64,000 nt of DNA from an uncultured Alphaproteobacteria bacterium (GTDB taxonomy: Bacteria; Pseudomonadota; Alphaproteobacteria; HIMB59), in assembly GCA_902515765.1 (NCBI GenBank), contig CABXVZ010000001.1, positions 61,870 to 125,869 of the forward strand, in the 5' to 3' direction. The first letter of the stretch is position 1; every line of letters starts with the position of its first letter. The notes beneath the pieces were generated by a model. That model did no database searches. It saw only the letters and a list, made by a program, of their open reading frames with translations, and was not told the DNA's origin. The position numbers and the translations under genes are program-made. Positions 43,912 through 53,518 of the stretch are shown here, piece after piece.

Positions 43912-45691
43912 TTATAATATTTATTGTAGTTTTTTGTTTATTCCACATCTCTGCGTATTTACCATGCATTTGAAGAAGCTTTTCATGATTACCTCTTTCT
44001 GTAATCTCTCCTTTTTCAAGTACTATAATTTCGTCAGCGTCAGCTGCAGTAGAGAGACGGTGTGCGATGACCAAAGTTGTTTTATTTTTAGAGATAGCTA
44101 AAAGATTTTTTTGGATTTCTTTTTCAGTAGTGCTGTCAAGTGCAGAAGTTGCTTCATCAAAAAAATAGATAGATGGATTTTTTAAGATGGCTCTTGCAAT
44201 TGCTACCCTCTGCTTCTCTCCACCGCTTAGTTTGAGACCTCTCTCTCCAACTACAGTGTTGTATCCATCCGGTAATCCCATAACAAAATTATGTATGTCA
44301 GCTCCTTTAGCAGATTTATATACTTCTTCTTGCGAGGCTTTAGGATCACCATAGGAGATATTGTAATATATTGTGTCATTGAATAAGACAGTGTCTTGAG
44401 GAACAACGCCAATTAATCTTCTAAGTGAGATTTGAGACATATCTTTAATATCTTGATTATTGATAAAAACACTTCCTTGTTTAGGATCATAAAATCTGAA
44501 TAAAAGCCTGCTAATAGTGGATTTTCCAGCACCTGTTGGTCCCACTAATGCTACTTTTTTTCCATTTGGTACCTTAAAGCTAATGTCCTTAATAATAGTT
44601 CTTTTAGGATCATAATCGAAACTCACATTACGGAATTCAATAGAAGCATCATCGCTAAGATCTATAGAGTGATCGCTATCTTTAATATTTGGTTTCTCAT
44701 CCCATAATGTAAAAAGGTTTTCCATATCAATGAGCGATTGTCTAATTTCACGAATAACCGTTCCAAAGAAATATAATGGCTGATAAAGTTGCATCATGTA
44801 GGCATTGATAACAACAAAACCACCAATACTTATCATTCCTGCTTTTATATCATATGCTGAAAGAATTAGCATAATAGTAATCCCTGTCATGATAACCACT
44901 GATTGAGCGATATTTAAATAACTTAAGGTGTACTGATTAGTAATAGAGGATGATTCATATTTATTTAAAGATTCTTCTAACCTATTAAATTCATGTTCTT
45001 CATTATTAAAATATTTAACAGTTTCAAAATTTAAAAGACTGTCTACTAATTTTGTACTGACAGCATTATCTGCTTCATTCATTTGTCTACGAAATTTAAC
45101 TCTCCATTGAGTAACTATAAAAGTTATTGCTAAATATAAACCAATAGTAACAAGTGTAACTACAGCATATTTGAGTCCATAAATAATTGCTAAAATTCCA
45201 GCAACAAAGAATATTTCTATGATTGTAGGAATGACATTGAATAACATATAGGTCAGGAGAAAATTAATTCCTTTAGAGCCCCTATCAATAAATTTACTTA
45301 AAGCTCCAGTTTGTCTTCCAAGGTGAAACTGTAGGGACAGTGAATGAAGGTGCTTGAAGGTATTTAGTGTAATTTGTGTAATAGCTTTTTGAGTGACTTT
45401 AGAAAAAATAGCATTTCTTAACTCTCCAAAAAAAGTTGAAGATATTCTTACAAGTCCGTAAGACACAATTAGCGCTAATGGAATAAGAATATACATATTT
45501 ATACCATCTGAAATGTCTGTGAGAGTATCAACAGCATAGCCAAGAATTGGAGGTGTTCCTAGACTAGCAACTTTTGCAACTAATAAACATAAAATGGCAA
45601 GGATTACCCTTCTTTTTATAGATTTATTATTTTTAGGCCATAAAAAGGGTATTAAAAGATTAATAGTTTGTCGGAGCAATGAAAGACTCAT
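43904..45691 (-). CDS. ABC exporter, fused permease/ATPase (Atm1/HMT1-like)
   Basis: This 595-residue half-transporter has six N-terminal helices (to about residue 320), including the conserved HLHSLSLQFHLGRQTGALSK of Atm1-type exporters. The ATPase domain has Walker A GPTGAGKST, LIGVVPQDTVLFNDTI, signature LSGGEKQR and Walker B IYFFDEATSALD. The switch histidine is in VIAHRLSTA. Bacterial Atm1 homologues export glutathione-metal or persulfide species. It could also be a general multidrug/lipid exporter. It works as a dimer in the inner membrane and heads an operon with two small membrane proteins. Confidence 0.88.
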   Translation of the reverse strand: MSLSLLRQTINLLIPFLWPKNNKSIKRRVILAILCLLVAKVASLGTPPILGYAVDTLTDISDGINMYILIPLALIVSYGLVRISSTFFGELRNAIFSKVTQKAITQITLNTFKHLHSLSLQFHLGRQTGALSKFIDRGSKGINFLLTYMLFNVIPTIIEIFFVAGILAIIYGLKYAVVTLVTIGLYLAITFIVTQWRVKFRRQMNEADNAVSTKLVDSLLNFETVKYFNNEEHEFNRLEESLNKYESSSITNQYTLSYLNIAQSVVIMTGITIMLILSAYDIKAGMISIGGFVVINAYMMQLYQPLYFFGTVIREIRQSLIDMENLFTLWDEKPNIKDSDHSIDLSDDASIEFRNVSFDYDPKRTIIKDISFKVPNGKKVALVGPTGAGKSTISRLLFRFYDPKQGSVFINNQDIKDMSQISLRRLIGVVPQDTVLFNDTIYYNISYGDPKASQEEVYKSAKGADIHNFVMGLPDGYNTVVGERGLKLSGGEKQRVAIARAILKNPSIYFFDEATSALDSTTEKEIQKNLLAISKNKTTLVIAHRLSTAADADEIIVLEKGEITERGNHEKLLQMHGKYAEMWNKQKTTINIINE

Positions 45692-45727
45692 TACTTATTA
45701 TATAGGTATGAATTTAAAAATATAAAT

Positions 45728-46759
45728 CTAATAAGATTTAATAATAGATCTCACTGAACCCCGCTCAATTATATGTGGCACTGCAAGATAAGAACCCATA
45801 TCAGTATTTTTATGTTGATTCATAAGAATCTCAATGGCCTTCCTACCTAATTCTTCCAGGGGGTGTGCAACGGCTGTTATTTTAGGATTTGTCAAAGACT
45901 CTACTACTGGTCCATCATAAGTAATTAGAGATATATCTTTTCCGATATTAATTCCTAACTCAACACAGGCCTCTATAGCTCCAACACTCGCATATTCTGT
46001 GGAACAAATTATCGAATCAAGATCAGGATTTTTTTCAAGAAGCTCCATAGTTATATTTTTTGTAAAAGATGGGTCCTCTAAGCTTGTAGTTCTATAAATA
46101 GAGGAGTCATATGGTATAGAGTTTTTTCTTAAAGCTTTTTTAAAGCCTTTTTTTCTTAAAAATGCAAAGTTATATTTTTCTTCGACATTTATGAAAGCAA
46201 TCTTTTTATGATCTTTAGAAATAAGATAATCGACAATCATTTCAGAGGATAGTTCGTTATCCAAATCAACCCAAGAGTAATTGATTTTTTTTGACCTTCC
46301 CCATGCAACAAAATTTATTTTTTTTTTATTTAAGTATTCGACTCTTGGGTCTTTTATTCTAACATTATGGATTATGATATTTTGTACTTTGTTAATCTCA
46401 ACTAATTTTTCATATGACTCTTTTTCATCTTTGGCACTTTTAGCAAAGAGCATATTAAATAAAATATTTTCATCGTTAATTTGTTTCGACATACCTGCTA
46501 CAAACTTAAAATATGATATTTGATTAAGGGTATTGTTATTTAATCCATAAAGTGGAATTACAAAACCTACTGCTTTATTTTTGTTTGAAGCTAGATTGCT
46601 AGCATGTGGGTTTGGTCGGTAATTATATCTGTCAGCAAAGTCTATAACCCTACTTCTAGTTTGCTCGCTAACATCAGAATAGCCACCCAGAGCTCTAGAC
46701 ACAGTCGTTGTAGAAAGGTTGAGTTTCTTAGCTAATTTTATGATATTCACAATAAGCAT
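45728..46759 (-). CDS. LacI-family transcriptional regulator of the agl cluster
   Basis: This 343-residue repressor has the N-terminal helix-turn-helix KLAKKLNLSTTTVSRALGGY with the hinge NYRPNPHASNLASN. A periplasmic-binding-like sensor domain follows (AVGFVIPLYGL; ITYDGPVVESLTNPKITAVA; RKAIEILMN). A GTG at 46750 is an alternative start closer to the usual LacI N-terminus. It faces aglE, and the perfect palindrome at 46788-46803 between them is its expected operator. It is likely released by an alpha-glucoside or its product. Confidence 0.9.
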   Translation of the reverse strand: MLIVNIIKLAKKLNLSTTTVSRALGGYSDVSEQTRSRVIDFADRYNYRPNPHASNLASNKNKAVGFVIPLYGLNNNTLNQISYFKFVAGMSKQINDENILFNMLFAKSAKDEKESYEKLVEINKVQNIIIHNVRIKDPRVEYLNKKKINFVAWGRSKKINYSWVDLDNELSSEMIVDYLISKDHKKIAFINVEEKYNFAFLRKKGFKKALRKNSIPYDSSIYRTTSLEDPSFTKNITMELLEKNPDLDSIICSTEYASVGAIEACVELGINIGKDISLITYDGPVVESLTNPKITAVAHPLEELGRKAIEILMNQHKNTDMGSYLAVPHIIERGSVRSIIKSY

Positions 46760-46787
46760 AGCATATTAGAGTGAAATGTCTTTTACA

Positions 46788-46803
46788 ACCAAAACGTTTT
46801 GGT
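46788..46803. promoter_or_regulatory. LacI-type operator palindrome upstream of aglE
   Basis: This is a perfect 16-bp palindrome, ACCAAAACGTTTTGGT, with a central CG, as LacI-family operators have. It lies 28 bases after the regulator's start and 33 bases before the aglE start, overlapping the likely promoter. A TTTACA hexamer sits just before it. I found no second copy elsewhere in the window by eye. Confidence 0.8.
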
Positions 46804-46836
46804 AAAATTAAATTACTTTTAATAAGGAGGAATTTT

Positions 46837-48147
46837 ATGAAATTAATAAAAACACTTATTGGGATTTTGGCATTTTCTTTGTTTACTTCAAGCTTTGTTA
46901 ATGCTGGTTCCCACGCATATACAGGGCCTGACCTATCGGGAGAGAAATTAACAATCTTTGGTCCTTGGCTTGCACCACAAGATGATGACTTTAGAGACGT
47001 CATATCAATTTTTGAAGCTGCAACAGGAGCAACAGTCGAGTATGGAGGTTCTGATGAGTTTGAATCAATTATTAATATTGACTGTCAAGCAGGAAGTCCA
47101 GCTGACATAGCTGTATTCCCTCAACCAGGATTAGCAGCTAACATCGCAGCTACTGGTTGTTTATCACCATTAGGAGATGATGTTAAGCAAATGGTTCTTG
47201 ACAATTATGCTGCAGGTCAATCTTGGGTAGATCTTACAACTTATAAGGATCCAGCTGGATTTCAAAAATTCTATGGTGTCTTTTATAGAGTAAATGTAAA
47301 AAGTTTAGTTTGGTATTCACCAGATAACTTTGAGGACAATGGCTATGAAATACCTACGACTATGGAAGACTTATTAGCATTAGCTGATCAAATGGTCGGT
47401 GATGGAAATACTCCATTTTGTATTGGCTTAGGCTCTGGTGGAGCTACTGGTTGGCCAGCAACTGATTGGATGGAAGATATTATGTTAAGAAGTCATTCAC
47501 CAAACACTTATGATCAATGGGTATCAAATGAAATGAAATTCAATGATCAAAGAGTAATTGACGCTATGGAATTTTTTGGTTCTATTGCATTAAATGATTC
47601 TTATGTAAATGGTGGATCTAAAGCTGTTGCTACTACAGACTTTAGAGACTCTCCAAATGGTCTATTTAGCTCACCTGCTGAATGTATGATGCACAGACAA
47701 GCTAGCTTTATTCCTGCATTCTTCCCTGAAGGAAGCGAAGCTGGTGTTGACTATGATTTCTTCTACTTTCCTCCTTTTGCATCTCAAGACTTAGGTAAAC
47801 CTGTTCTAGGAGCTGGGACTCTAATGTCTCCTACTAATGACAGACCAATAACTACTGAATTCATGAAATTCTTACTTCACCCTGAAGCTAATGAAAGATT
47901 CATGGAAAAAGGTGGTTTTTTAACGCCTCATAAGTATGTAGATGTTAATAAATACTCAAGTGAGACCTTCAAAGGTCTGCATGAAATATTAATGAATGCT
48001 ACAACATTTAGATTTGATGGCTCAGATCTAATGCCTGGTTGGGTAGGCGCAGGGTCTTTCTGGACTGGCATGGTTGATTATACTAACGGGAAATCAGCTA
48101 AGGAAGTTGCTGACGAAATACAAGCAAGCTGGGAAGCCGGACAATAA
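46837..48147 (+). CDS. aglE: Alpha-glucoside ABC transporter substrate-binding protein
   Basis: The open frame begins upstream, but the start is the ATG at 46837, seven bases after AAGGAGG (46824-46830). This gives 436 residues with the signal peptide MKLIKTLIGILAFSLFTSSF and a cleavage near VNAGS. AglE marks are GEKLTIFGPWLAPQDDDF, YGGSDEFESIINIDCQAGSP and ADIAVFPQPG. It binds alpha-glucosides such as trehalose, maltose or sucrose in the periplasm. A stem-loop separates it from the permeases. The LacI palindrome upstream should control it. Confidence 0.92.
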   Translation: MKLIKTLIGILAFSLFTSSFVNAGSHAYTGPDLSGEKLTIFGPWLAPQDDDFRDVISIFEAATGATVEYGGSDEFESIINIDCQAGSPADIAVFPQPGLAANIAATGCLSPLGDDVKQMVLDNYAAGQSWVDLTTYKDPAGFQKFYGVFYRVNVKSLVWYSPDNFEDNGYEIPTTMEDLLALADQMVGDGNTPFCIGLGSGGATGWPATDWMEDIMLRSHSPNTYDQWVSNEMKFNDQRVIDAMEFFGSIALNDSYVNGGSKAVATTDFRDSPNGLFSSPAECMMHRQASFIPAFFPEGSEAGVDYDFFYFPPFASQDLGKPVLGAGTLMSPTNDRPITTEFMKFLLHPEANERFMEKGGFLTPHKYVDVNKYSSETFKGLHEILMNATTFRFDGSDLMPGWVGAGSFWTGMVDYTNGKSAKEVADEIQASWEAGQ

Positions 48148-48176
48148 TATTTTTTCTCATATAAATAATTTTTTCT

Positions 48177-48204
48177 AAGGGCGAGTAGTGTACTATTCGC
48201 CCTT
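48177..48204 (+). terminator. Intra-operon stem-loop after aglE
   Basis: The arms AAGGGCGA and TCGCCCTT (8 bp) continue through a G-T wobble into TAGT/ACTA. The T-rich stretch downstream is weak. It lies 29 bases after the aglE stop and 18 bases before the aglF start, the same position as the hairpins of the other importer operons. Confidence 0.7.
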
Positions 48205-48221
48205 GTATCTTTAAAATTTCA

Positions 48222-49205
48222 ATGAGTATGTTTTCTTTAGCCCTTACAGTTCTTATTGGTATCCTTTTTTTTGTGATATTTTTTCACTTATCAAATTTTT
48301 TACTAGATTATTATCAAATTAAAAAATCAAAAACATTAACTTATGAAAATTCAATTAGAGCAGTAATTTTTATTGCCCCTGCTTTCATTGTTTTATTTGT
48401 TTTTATAATATTTCCTGTATTTGAAACTATCAGACTTAGTTTTTTTGATAAAAGAGGTGAGGGCTTTGTGGGAATATATAATTATGCTTGGGCAATAAAA
48501 GATCCTGATTTTAGAAGAAGTATCTTAAATAATTTTGGATGGTTGTTAATAGTTCCTACTCTAAGTACTTTCTTTGGTTTAGTGATTGCAAATCTAGCTG
48601 ATAGGGTTTGGTGGGGAACCATTGCGAAGTCAATTATTTTTATGCCTATGGCTATCTCTTTTGTTGGAGCTGGTGTTATTTGGAAATTTATTTATGACTA
48701 TCGAGGACCCGGTGATGAGCAAATAGGATTATTAAATGCTATTACAGTTGCTCTAGGGTTTGAACCTCAAGCTTGGCTGACTATACCTTTATGGAATAAT
48801 TTATTTTTGATGGCTATAATGGTTTGGATACAAACAGGACTAGCATTAGTAATTTTTAGTGCAGCTCTGCGCAGTATACCCAATGAAACCCTAGATGCCG
48901 CAAGAATTGACGGTGCTAGTGAGTTGAAAATATTTTGGTCAATCATTATCCCCTACCTTCAACAAACTATATTAGTAATCTGGACTATCATTACGATCTT
49001 AGTGTTAAAGGTATTTGATATAATCTATGCCATGACCAACGGGCAGTGGCAGACAGAAGTCTTAGCAAATCTAATGTATGATTGGATGTTTAGAGGGGGA
49101 GGCGACTCTGGCAGGGGGAGTGTTTTAGCTATTTGTATAATGATTGGAGTTATTCCAATTTTGGGATGGAATTTGTATCAACACCGAAAAGAACAAAAGT
49201 TATGA
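48222..49205 (+). CDS. aglF: Alpha-glucoside ABC transporter permease AglF
   Basis: This 327-residue MalF-type permease has an extra N-terminal helix and linker (to about residue 40), as AglF proteins do. It has the family stretch FDKRGEGFVGIYNYAWA. The EAA loop is LDAARIDGASELKIFWSIII, followed by AMTNGQWQTEVLANLMYDWM. Its stop overlaps the aglG start by 4 bases. No ATPase lies in this operon; the MalK-type gene at 61600 is a likely partner. Confidence 0.92.
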   Translation: MSMFSLALTVLIGILFFVIFFHLSNFLLDYYQIKKSKTLTYENSIRAVIFIAPAFIVLFVFIIFPVFETIRLSFFDKRGEGFVGIYNYAWAIKDPDFRRSILNNFGWLLIVPTLSTFFGLVIANLADRVWWGTIAKSIIFMPMAISFVGAGVIWKFIYDYRGPGDEQIGLLNAITVALGFEPQAWLTIPLWNNLFLMAIMVWIQTGLALVIFSAALRSIPNETLDAARIDGASELKIFWSIIIPYLQQTILVIWTIITILVLKVFDIIYAMTNGQWQTEVLANLMYDWMFRGGGDSGRGSVLAICIMIGVIPILGWNLYQHRKEQKL

Positions 49206-50341
49206 AAAAACTATCTTTTTCATCATTATTTGCTCAATTATTACTTCTTTTATTTGTAATAGTTTGGATTGCTCCTTCTTTTGGTCTGCTCATTAGTTCT
49301 CTTAGAGATAAAGATGTTTTGGCTATTAGTGGATGGTGGACCTCCTTTATTAATACAGAAGTGAATGAAATTCATCGAACTTTAGGTATGGATTCTCAAT
49401 ATGAGGAAAACGGTTACTATTATATTGAAGATAATTTATTTGGTGGAGATAAACCAAAGAAGATTTCTAGTTTTGGCATAACTTCTAAAGATATAAATGC
49501 TTACTCTGTGGGCGATGTGGCAACTTTTAAAGATCAAAGTGAGATTACAGTAGATGAAAATGGTAATTATTCTTGGAAGTCAGAAAATGAATTTACGAAA
49601 AAAAAGGGGAAGCGTATTTTTATTTCAGCCACAAGCCCCCCTTCTTTTACACTAGATAATTATAAGGAGGTTCTTTTCAAAGAGGGTTTAGGGCAAGCAT
49701 TCATTAACACATTTGCTGTAGCACTTCCTTCTACATTAATACCCTTAATTATTTGCTCGTTTTTTGCTTATGCACTAACTTGGATGAATTTTTTTGGTCG
49801 AGATTTGTTATTAGCAACAGTGATTGCCTCTCTAGTTGTGCCTTTGCAAATGTGTTTAATACCTATTTTATCAATATATAACGATTTTGGTGCTCTTTTT
49901 GGAGTTTCGTCTAAATCTTATCCTGGAATTTGGATGGCACATACTGGCTTCGGTCTTGCTTCTACAACTTTCTTGTTATGGAATTTTTTAAAATCTTTAC
50001 CTAAAGAAATGATTGAGGCAGCAAAAGTTGATGGAGCTACTCATTATGATACTTTTAGAAGAATTGTTGTTCCTCTCTCTATTCCAGCTTTTGCCTCCAT
50101 CTTCATTTTACAATTTTTATGGGTATGGAATGATTTGTTAGTAGGATTAGTTTTTCTAGATAAAAATCCTAGTGAAATTATTTTAACAGCTAAATTAAAA
50201 GAACTTCTAGGTTCACGAGGAGAAAATTGGGAGATATTAACAACTGGTGCTTTTATCTCTATGAGTGTGCCATTATTTATTTTCTTTTCTTTACAAAAAT
50301 ATTTTATAAGAGGATTAGTAGCTGGATCTGTGAAAGGTTAG
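49202..50341 (+). CDS. aglG: Alpha-glucoside ABC transporter permease AglG
   Basis: This is 379 residues from the ATG at 49202, whose ATGA overlaps the aglF stop. Upstream codons in the frame lie within aglF. It has six helices, with a soluble stretch of about 120 residues between the first and second (about residues 35-155). That large periplasmic loop is typical of AglG and makes it longer than ordinary MalG. The EAA loop is IEAAKVDGATHYDTFRRIVV and the end is KYFIRGLVAGSVKG. It forms the channel with AglF. Confidence 0.92.
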   Translation: MKKLSFSSLFAQLLLLLFVIVWIAPSFGLLISSLRDKDVLAISGWWTSFINTEVNEIHRTLGMDSQYEENGYYYIEDNLFGGDKPKKISSFGITSKDINAYSVGDVATFKDQSEITVDENGNYSWKSENEFTKKKGKRIFISATSPPSFTLDNYKEVLFKEGLGQAFINTFAVALPSTLIPLIICSFFAYALTWMNFFGRDLLLATVIASLVVPLQMCLIPILSIYNDFGALFGVSSKSYPGIWMAHTGFGLASTTFLLWNFLKSLPKEMIEAAKVDGATHYDTFRRIVVPLSIPAFASIFILQFLWVWNDLLVGLVFLDKNPSEIILTAKLKELLGSRGENWEILTTGAFISMSVPLFIFFSLQKYFIRGLVAGSVKG

Positions 50342-50357
50342 CTAGAGAGGTAAAAAC

Positions 50358-51674
50358 ATGAGTAAAAGAATTGTCATTATTGGTGCAGGAAGTACGAACT
50401 TTGGTCTAGGAATTGTGGGAGATTTTTTTAAATCTACCATTCTTGAGGGTTCTACTTTAGTTCTTCATGACATTAATGCAAAAACTCTCGAAAATACAAA
50501 TGAAATAGCTCTTTCTTTCAAAGAAAAACTTGGGGTGAACTTTAAAATTGAAGCCACCACTTCAAGAAAAGAGGCTCTTCAAAATGCAGACTTTTGCCTC
50601 ATCTCTATTGAGGTAGGAAATAGGTTCGACCTTTGGGATCAAGATTGGAAGACTCCTCTGCAATATGGAATTAAACAGGTTTATGGTGAAAACGGAGGTC
50701 CAGGTGGTCTTTTTCATGCTATGCGCCAAATTCCTGCAATCATAAATATTTGTGAGGATATTGAAAAAATATGCCCTGAGTCTTTTATATTTAGTTATTC
50801 AAATCCCATGCAGCGTATATGCCATGCTTTAACTACTCGTTTTCCAAAATTAAAAATTGTTGGTTTATGCCACGAAATTTCTTCAATGAATCGTCAGTTA
50901 CCTACTCTTATGGATACTAATTTAGATAATATAGAATTTGAAGCAGGGGGTTTAAATCATTTAAGCATTTTGTTACATGCAAAATATAAAGATTCTGGTG
51001 AAGATGGATATCCTCTCATTAAAAAAAAATTTGAAGATTATTATTCTTCATTAGTAAATGATCATGAGGGTTTTTATTCTAAGGCTGGCGCAGAGCGAGG
51101 AGTATTTTTTGAATTATTCAAAAAGTATGGATATTTGCCGATAACCACTGATAGTCATTTAGGTGAATATTTATCCTGGGCCTATAGTGTGGCAGATCAT
51201 GATGGTATTTTAGATTTTTATGATAACTACAAAAAAAGATGTTTGTCATTTTATGATAATGATGGGTATGGGCAATTTTTTGATATGAGTCATCCTGAAC
51301 CTCATGAAAGAATAATTCCTATTATTGAAAATATTGTTAGTGATGCAAACGCATTAGAACATGCTGTTAATATTCCAAATGATAATTTTATAGACTGTCT
51401 TCCTAACGATATTGTCGTCGAAGTACCTGCTATCATTAATAAAAATGGTATACATGGAAAAAGTCTAGCAAACTATCCAAAATCCTTTGGGGCTTTACTT
51501 AATTCTCAGGTGGGTACCATACAGTTAACCACAGAGGCAGTATTAAACCATTCAAAACAAGATGTGCTCTTTGCTCTTTTAGCTGATCCTGTTGTAGATA
51601 ATGCTAAATCTGCTGAAGCTTTGCTTGATACTATGTTGAGCTCACAAAAAGATTATTTAGGCTACTTAAAATAA
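50358..51674 (+). CDS. Family 4 glycoside hydrolase (alpha-glucosidase/galactosidase type), copy 1
   Basis: This 438-residue GH4 enzyme uses NAD and a divalent metal in a redox-assisted hydrolysis. The N-terminal Rossmann motif is IVIIGAGSTNFGLG (residues 4-17). ENGGPGGLFHAMR and SYSNPMQRICHALT follow. Metal-binding Cys and His are in GLCHE, and AGGLNHLSIL supplies the second His. The C-terminal VGTIQLTTEAVLNHS is typical. It would split an imported alpha-glycoside in the cytosol. Its place 16 bases after aglG supports alpha-glucosidase. It is paralogous to the gene at 58266. Confidence 0.9.
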   Translation: MSKRIVIIGAGSTNFGLGIVGDFFKSTILEGSTLVLHDINAKTLENTNEIALSFKEKLGVNFKIEATTSRKEALQNADFCLISIEVGNRFDLWDQDWKTPLQYGIKQVYGENGGPGGLFHAMRQIPAIINICEDIEKICPESFIFSYSNPMQRICHALTTRFPKLKIVGLCHEISSMNRQLPTLMDTNLDNIEFEAGGLNHLSILLHAKYKDSGEDGYPLIKKKFEDYYSSLVNDHEGFYSKAGAERGVFFELFKKYGYLPITTDSHLGEYLSWAYSVADHDGILDFYDNYKKRCLSFYDNDGYGQFFDMSHPEPHERIIPIIENIVSDANALEHAVNIPNDNFIDCLPNDIVVEVPAIINKNGIHGKSLANYPKSFGALLNSQVGTIQLTTEAVLNHSKQDVLFALLADPVVDNAKSAEALLDTMLSSQKDYLGYLK

Positions 51675-51718
51675 TTAATGTCAAAATTTTATCTTCTTAT
51701 CAAAAAGCTGAAATATAA

Positions 51719-53038
51719 TTGAACAATCTCTCCATTCTTAAAGAATTTCCCACAGATTTTATATTTGGTACTGCTACTTCATCTTATCAAATAGAGGGAA
51801 ATAGTTTTGGAGGATGTGGTAAATCTATCTGGGATGAATTTGCCAAAAAAAGACTCAAAGGCGTAGACGGTCAAAAAGCCTGCAATCACTTCAATTATTT
51901 TAAAGAAGATATAAAGTTTATAAAAGAGGCAGGTTTCAAAGCTTATCGTTTCTCATTCTCATGGCCTCGAATTCTGCCTTTTGATCACAATACGATAAAT
52001 ACTGAGGGATTGGATTTTTATAGTCGGTTGCTTGATGAAATATTGAAAAATGATTTAGAACCCTTCCCCACACTCTATCATTGGGATCTACCCCTTCGCT
52101 TCTCTAGTCTTGGAGGATGGGAAAATCAAGATACCTGTAAAAGATTTGCTGATTTTTCATATATCATTTCCGAAAAGTATAGTGATAAATTTCAAAAAAT
52201 TGCCACCATCAACGAGCCATGGTGCGTATCTTGGTTAAGTCATTATTTAGGAGAACATGCTCCGGGTTTGAATAATCTCTCTTCAGCAGTAAAAACCATG
52301 CATAATATTTTATTGGCACATGGGATGTCATTACAAGCATTAAGGTCAAAAGGAAATAATGAAATAGGAATTGTTTTAAATAATGAGTATCCAGAACCAT
52401 TTAATGAGGATCCTAAAAATATTCAAGCAGCAAAGTTATTTGATGATATTTATAATCGATGGTTTTCAGATGCTATATTTAAAGGCTCTTATCCTGAACT
52501 AGCTCTAAATATTTTAGAGAAATATTTACCTAAAAATTACAACTCACAATTAAAAATTATTTCCCATCCTATAGATTGGATTGGAATAAATTACTATACA
52601 AGGTCAGTAATCAAATATTTGAATGCTGATGATGGGATTAATTATGAATGTGAAAGAGGTTCTCTAAAAAAAACAGATATGGGATGGGAGCTCTACCCCA
52701 AGGGATTGAGTTATTTCATTGAAAGAATTCATCAAGAATATAGTGATGATATACCTATTTATGTAACTGAAAATGGAATGGCCAATAACGATCAAATCTC
52801 ATCCAATGAGGTAATTGAAGATCAAGATAGAGTTGAATACTTCCAATTGCACCTGAAAGAAATTTTAGATTGTCTTAAAAAAGGAATTCAAGTGAAAGGA
52901 TATTTTGCATGGTCTCTATTAGATAATTATGAATGGGCTTTCGGCTATGAAAAACGTTTTGGATTAATCTATGTTGATTTTGAAACATTCAAGAGAACTC
53001 CAAAAATATCTTTTAATCAATTTTCTAAATATTTGTAA
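51719..53038 (+). CDS. Family 1 glycoside hydrolase, beta-glucosidase
   Basis: This 439-residue GH1 enzyme starts at TTG (51719). It opens with FPTDFIFGTATSSYQIEG. The catalytic acid/base is Glu166 in TINEPW and the nucleophile Glu351 in YVTENGM. GYFAWSLLDNYEWAFGYEKR near the C-terminus supplies the sugar-binding Trp and Glu. It hydrolyses beta-glucosides, and possibly beta-galactosides or fucosides, in the cytosol; there is no signal peptide. It follows the GH4 gene in the agl operon after a 44-base gap. Confidence 0.92.
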   Translation: MNNLSILKEFPTDFIFGTATSSYQIEGNSFGGCGKSIWDEFAKKRLKGVDGQKACNHFNYFKEDIKFIKEAGFKAYRFSFSWPRILPFDHNTINTEGLDFYSRLLDEILKNDLEPFPTLYHWDLPLRFSSLGGWENQDTCKRFADFSYIISEKYSDKFQKIATINEPWCVSWLSHYLGEHAPGLNNLSSAVKTMHNILLAHGMSLQALRSKGNNEIGIVLNNEYPEPFNEDPKNIQAAKLFDDIYNRWFSDAIFKGSYPELALNILEKYLPKNYNSQLKIISHPIDWIGINYYTRSVIKYLNADDGINYECERGSLKKTDMGWELYPKGLSYFIERIHQEYSDDIPIYVTENGMANNDQISSNEVIEDQDRVEYFQLHLKEILDCLKKGIQVKGYFAWSLLDNYEWAFGYEKRFGLIYVDFETFKRTPKISFNQFSKYL

Positions 53039-53152
53039 GTAAATTAGCGATGTTTCAATTATTATTAAATAATTTATTAAATTTCATTACATAAACATAT
53101 CATAAAATTAGTTTATATTATTTTACGATCTTAATTATGATAATATAAAACT

Positions 53153-53518
53153 ATGAATGAAGGATCAGTAATCAGCCAATTAAAGATCAATTTTTATAGA
53201 AGAATTGATAAACCTGATGAAGTAAGATTTCTAGACTCGTCAACACTTAATCATGCGATATGTCTTGAAATAGCTGAAGCTACATTTAATGACTCATTAA
53301 TCTCTTATGAAGATCTTTGTCACAAAATTCCTAGAAAAATAGGCGCTAGATCTACAATTCTAAATTCTCTCAATTATGCTGTCTCAAAAAAATTTTTTAT
53401 CAAAAAAAGCTACGAAAAAGATAGACGAATAAAAACTTATGCACTTTCAGAAGCTTTTAAAATCACTGTAAAAGAGTGGATTAATGAATTAAGAGAGGTT
53501 ACAAGTAATTTTAAGTAA
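53153..53518 (+). CDS. Winged-helix protein, MarR-like
   Basis: This 121-residue protein has the pattern of a single winged helix: LNHAICLEIAEATF, then the ISYEDLCHKIPRKIGARSTI helices, SLNYAVSKKFFIKKSYEKDRR as helix plus wing, and an ALSEAFKITVKEWINEL dimerisation helix. This fits a MarR-like DNA-binding protein of short length. Its stop codon abuts the stop of the converging ROK gene. The target is unknown; the flanking sugar genes are possible targets. Confidence 0.65.
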   Translation: MNEGSVISQLKINFYRRIDKPDEVRFLDSSTLNHAICLEIAEATFNDSLISYEDLCHKIPRKIGARSTILNSLNYAVSKKFFIKKSYEKDRRIKTYALSEAFKITVKEWINELREVTSNFK

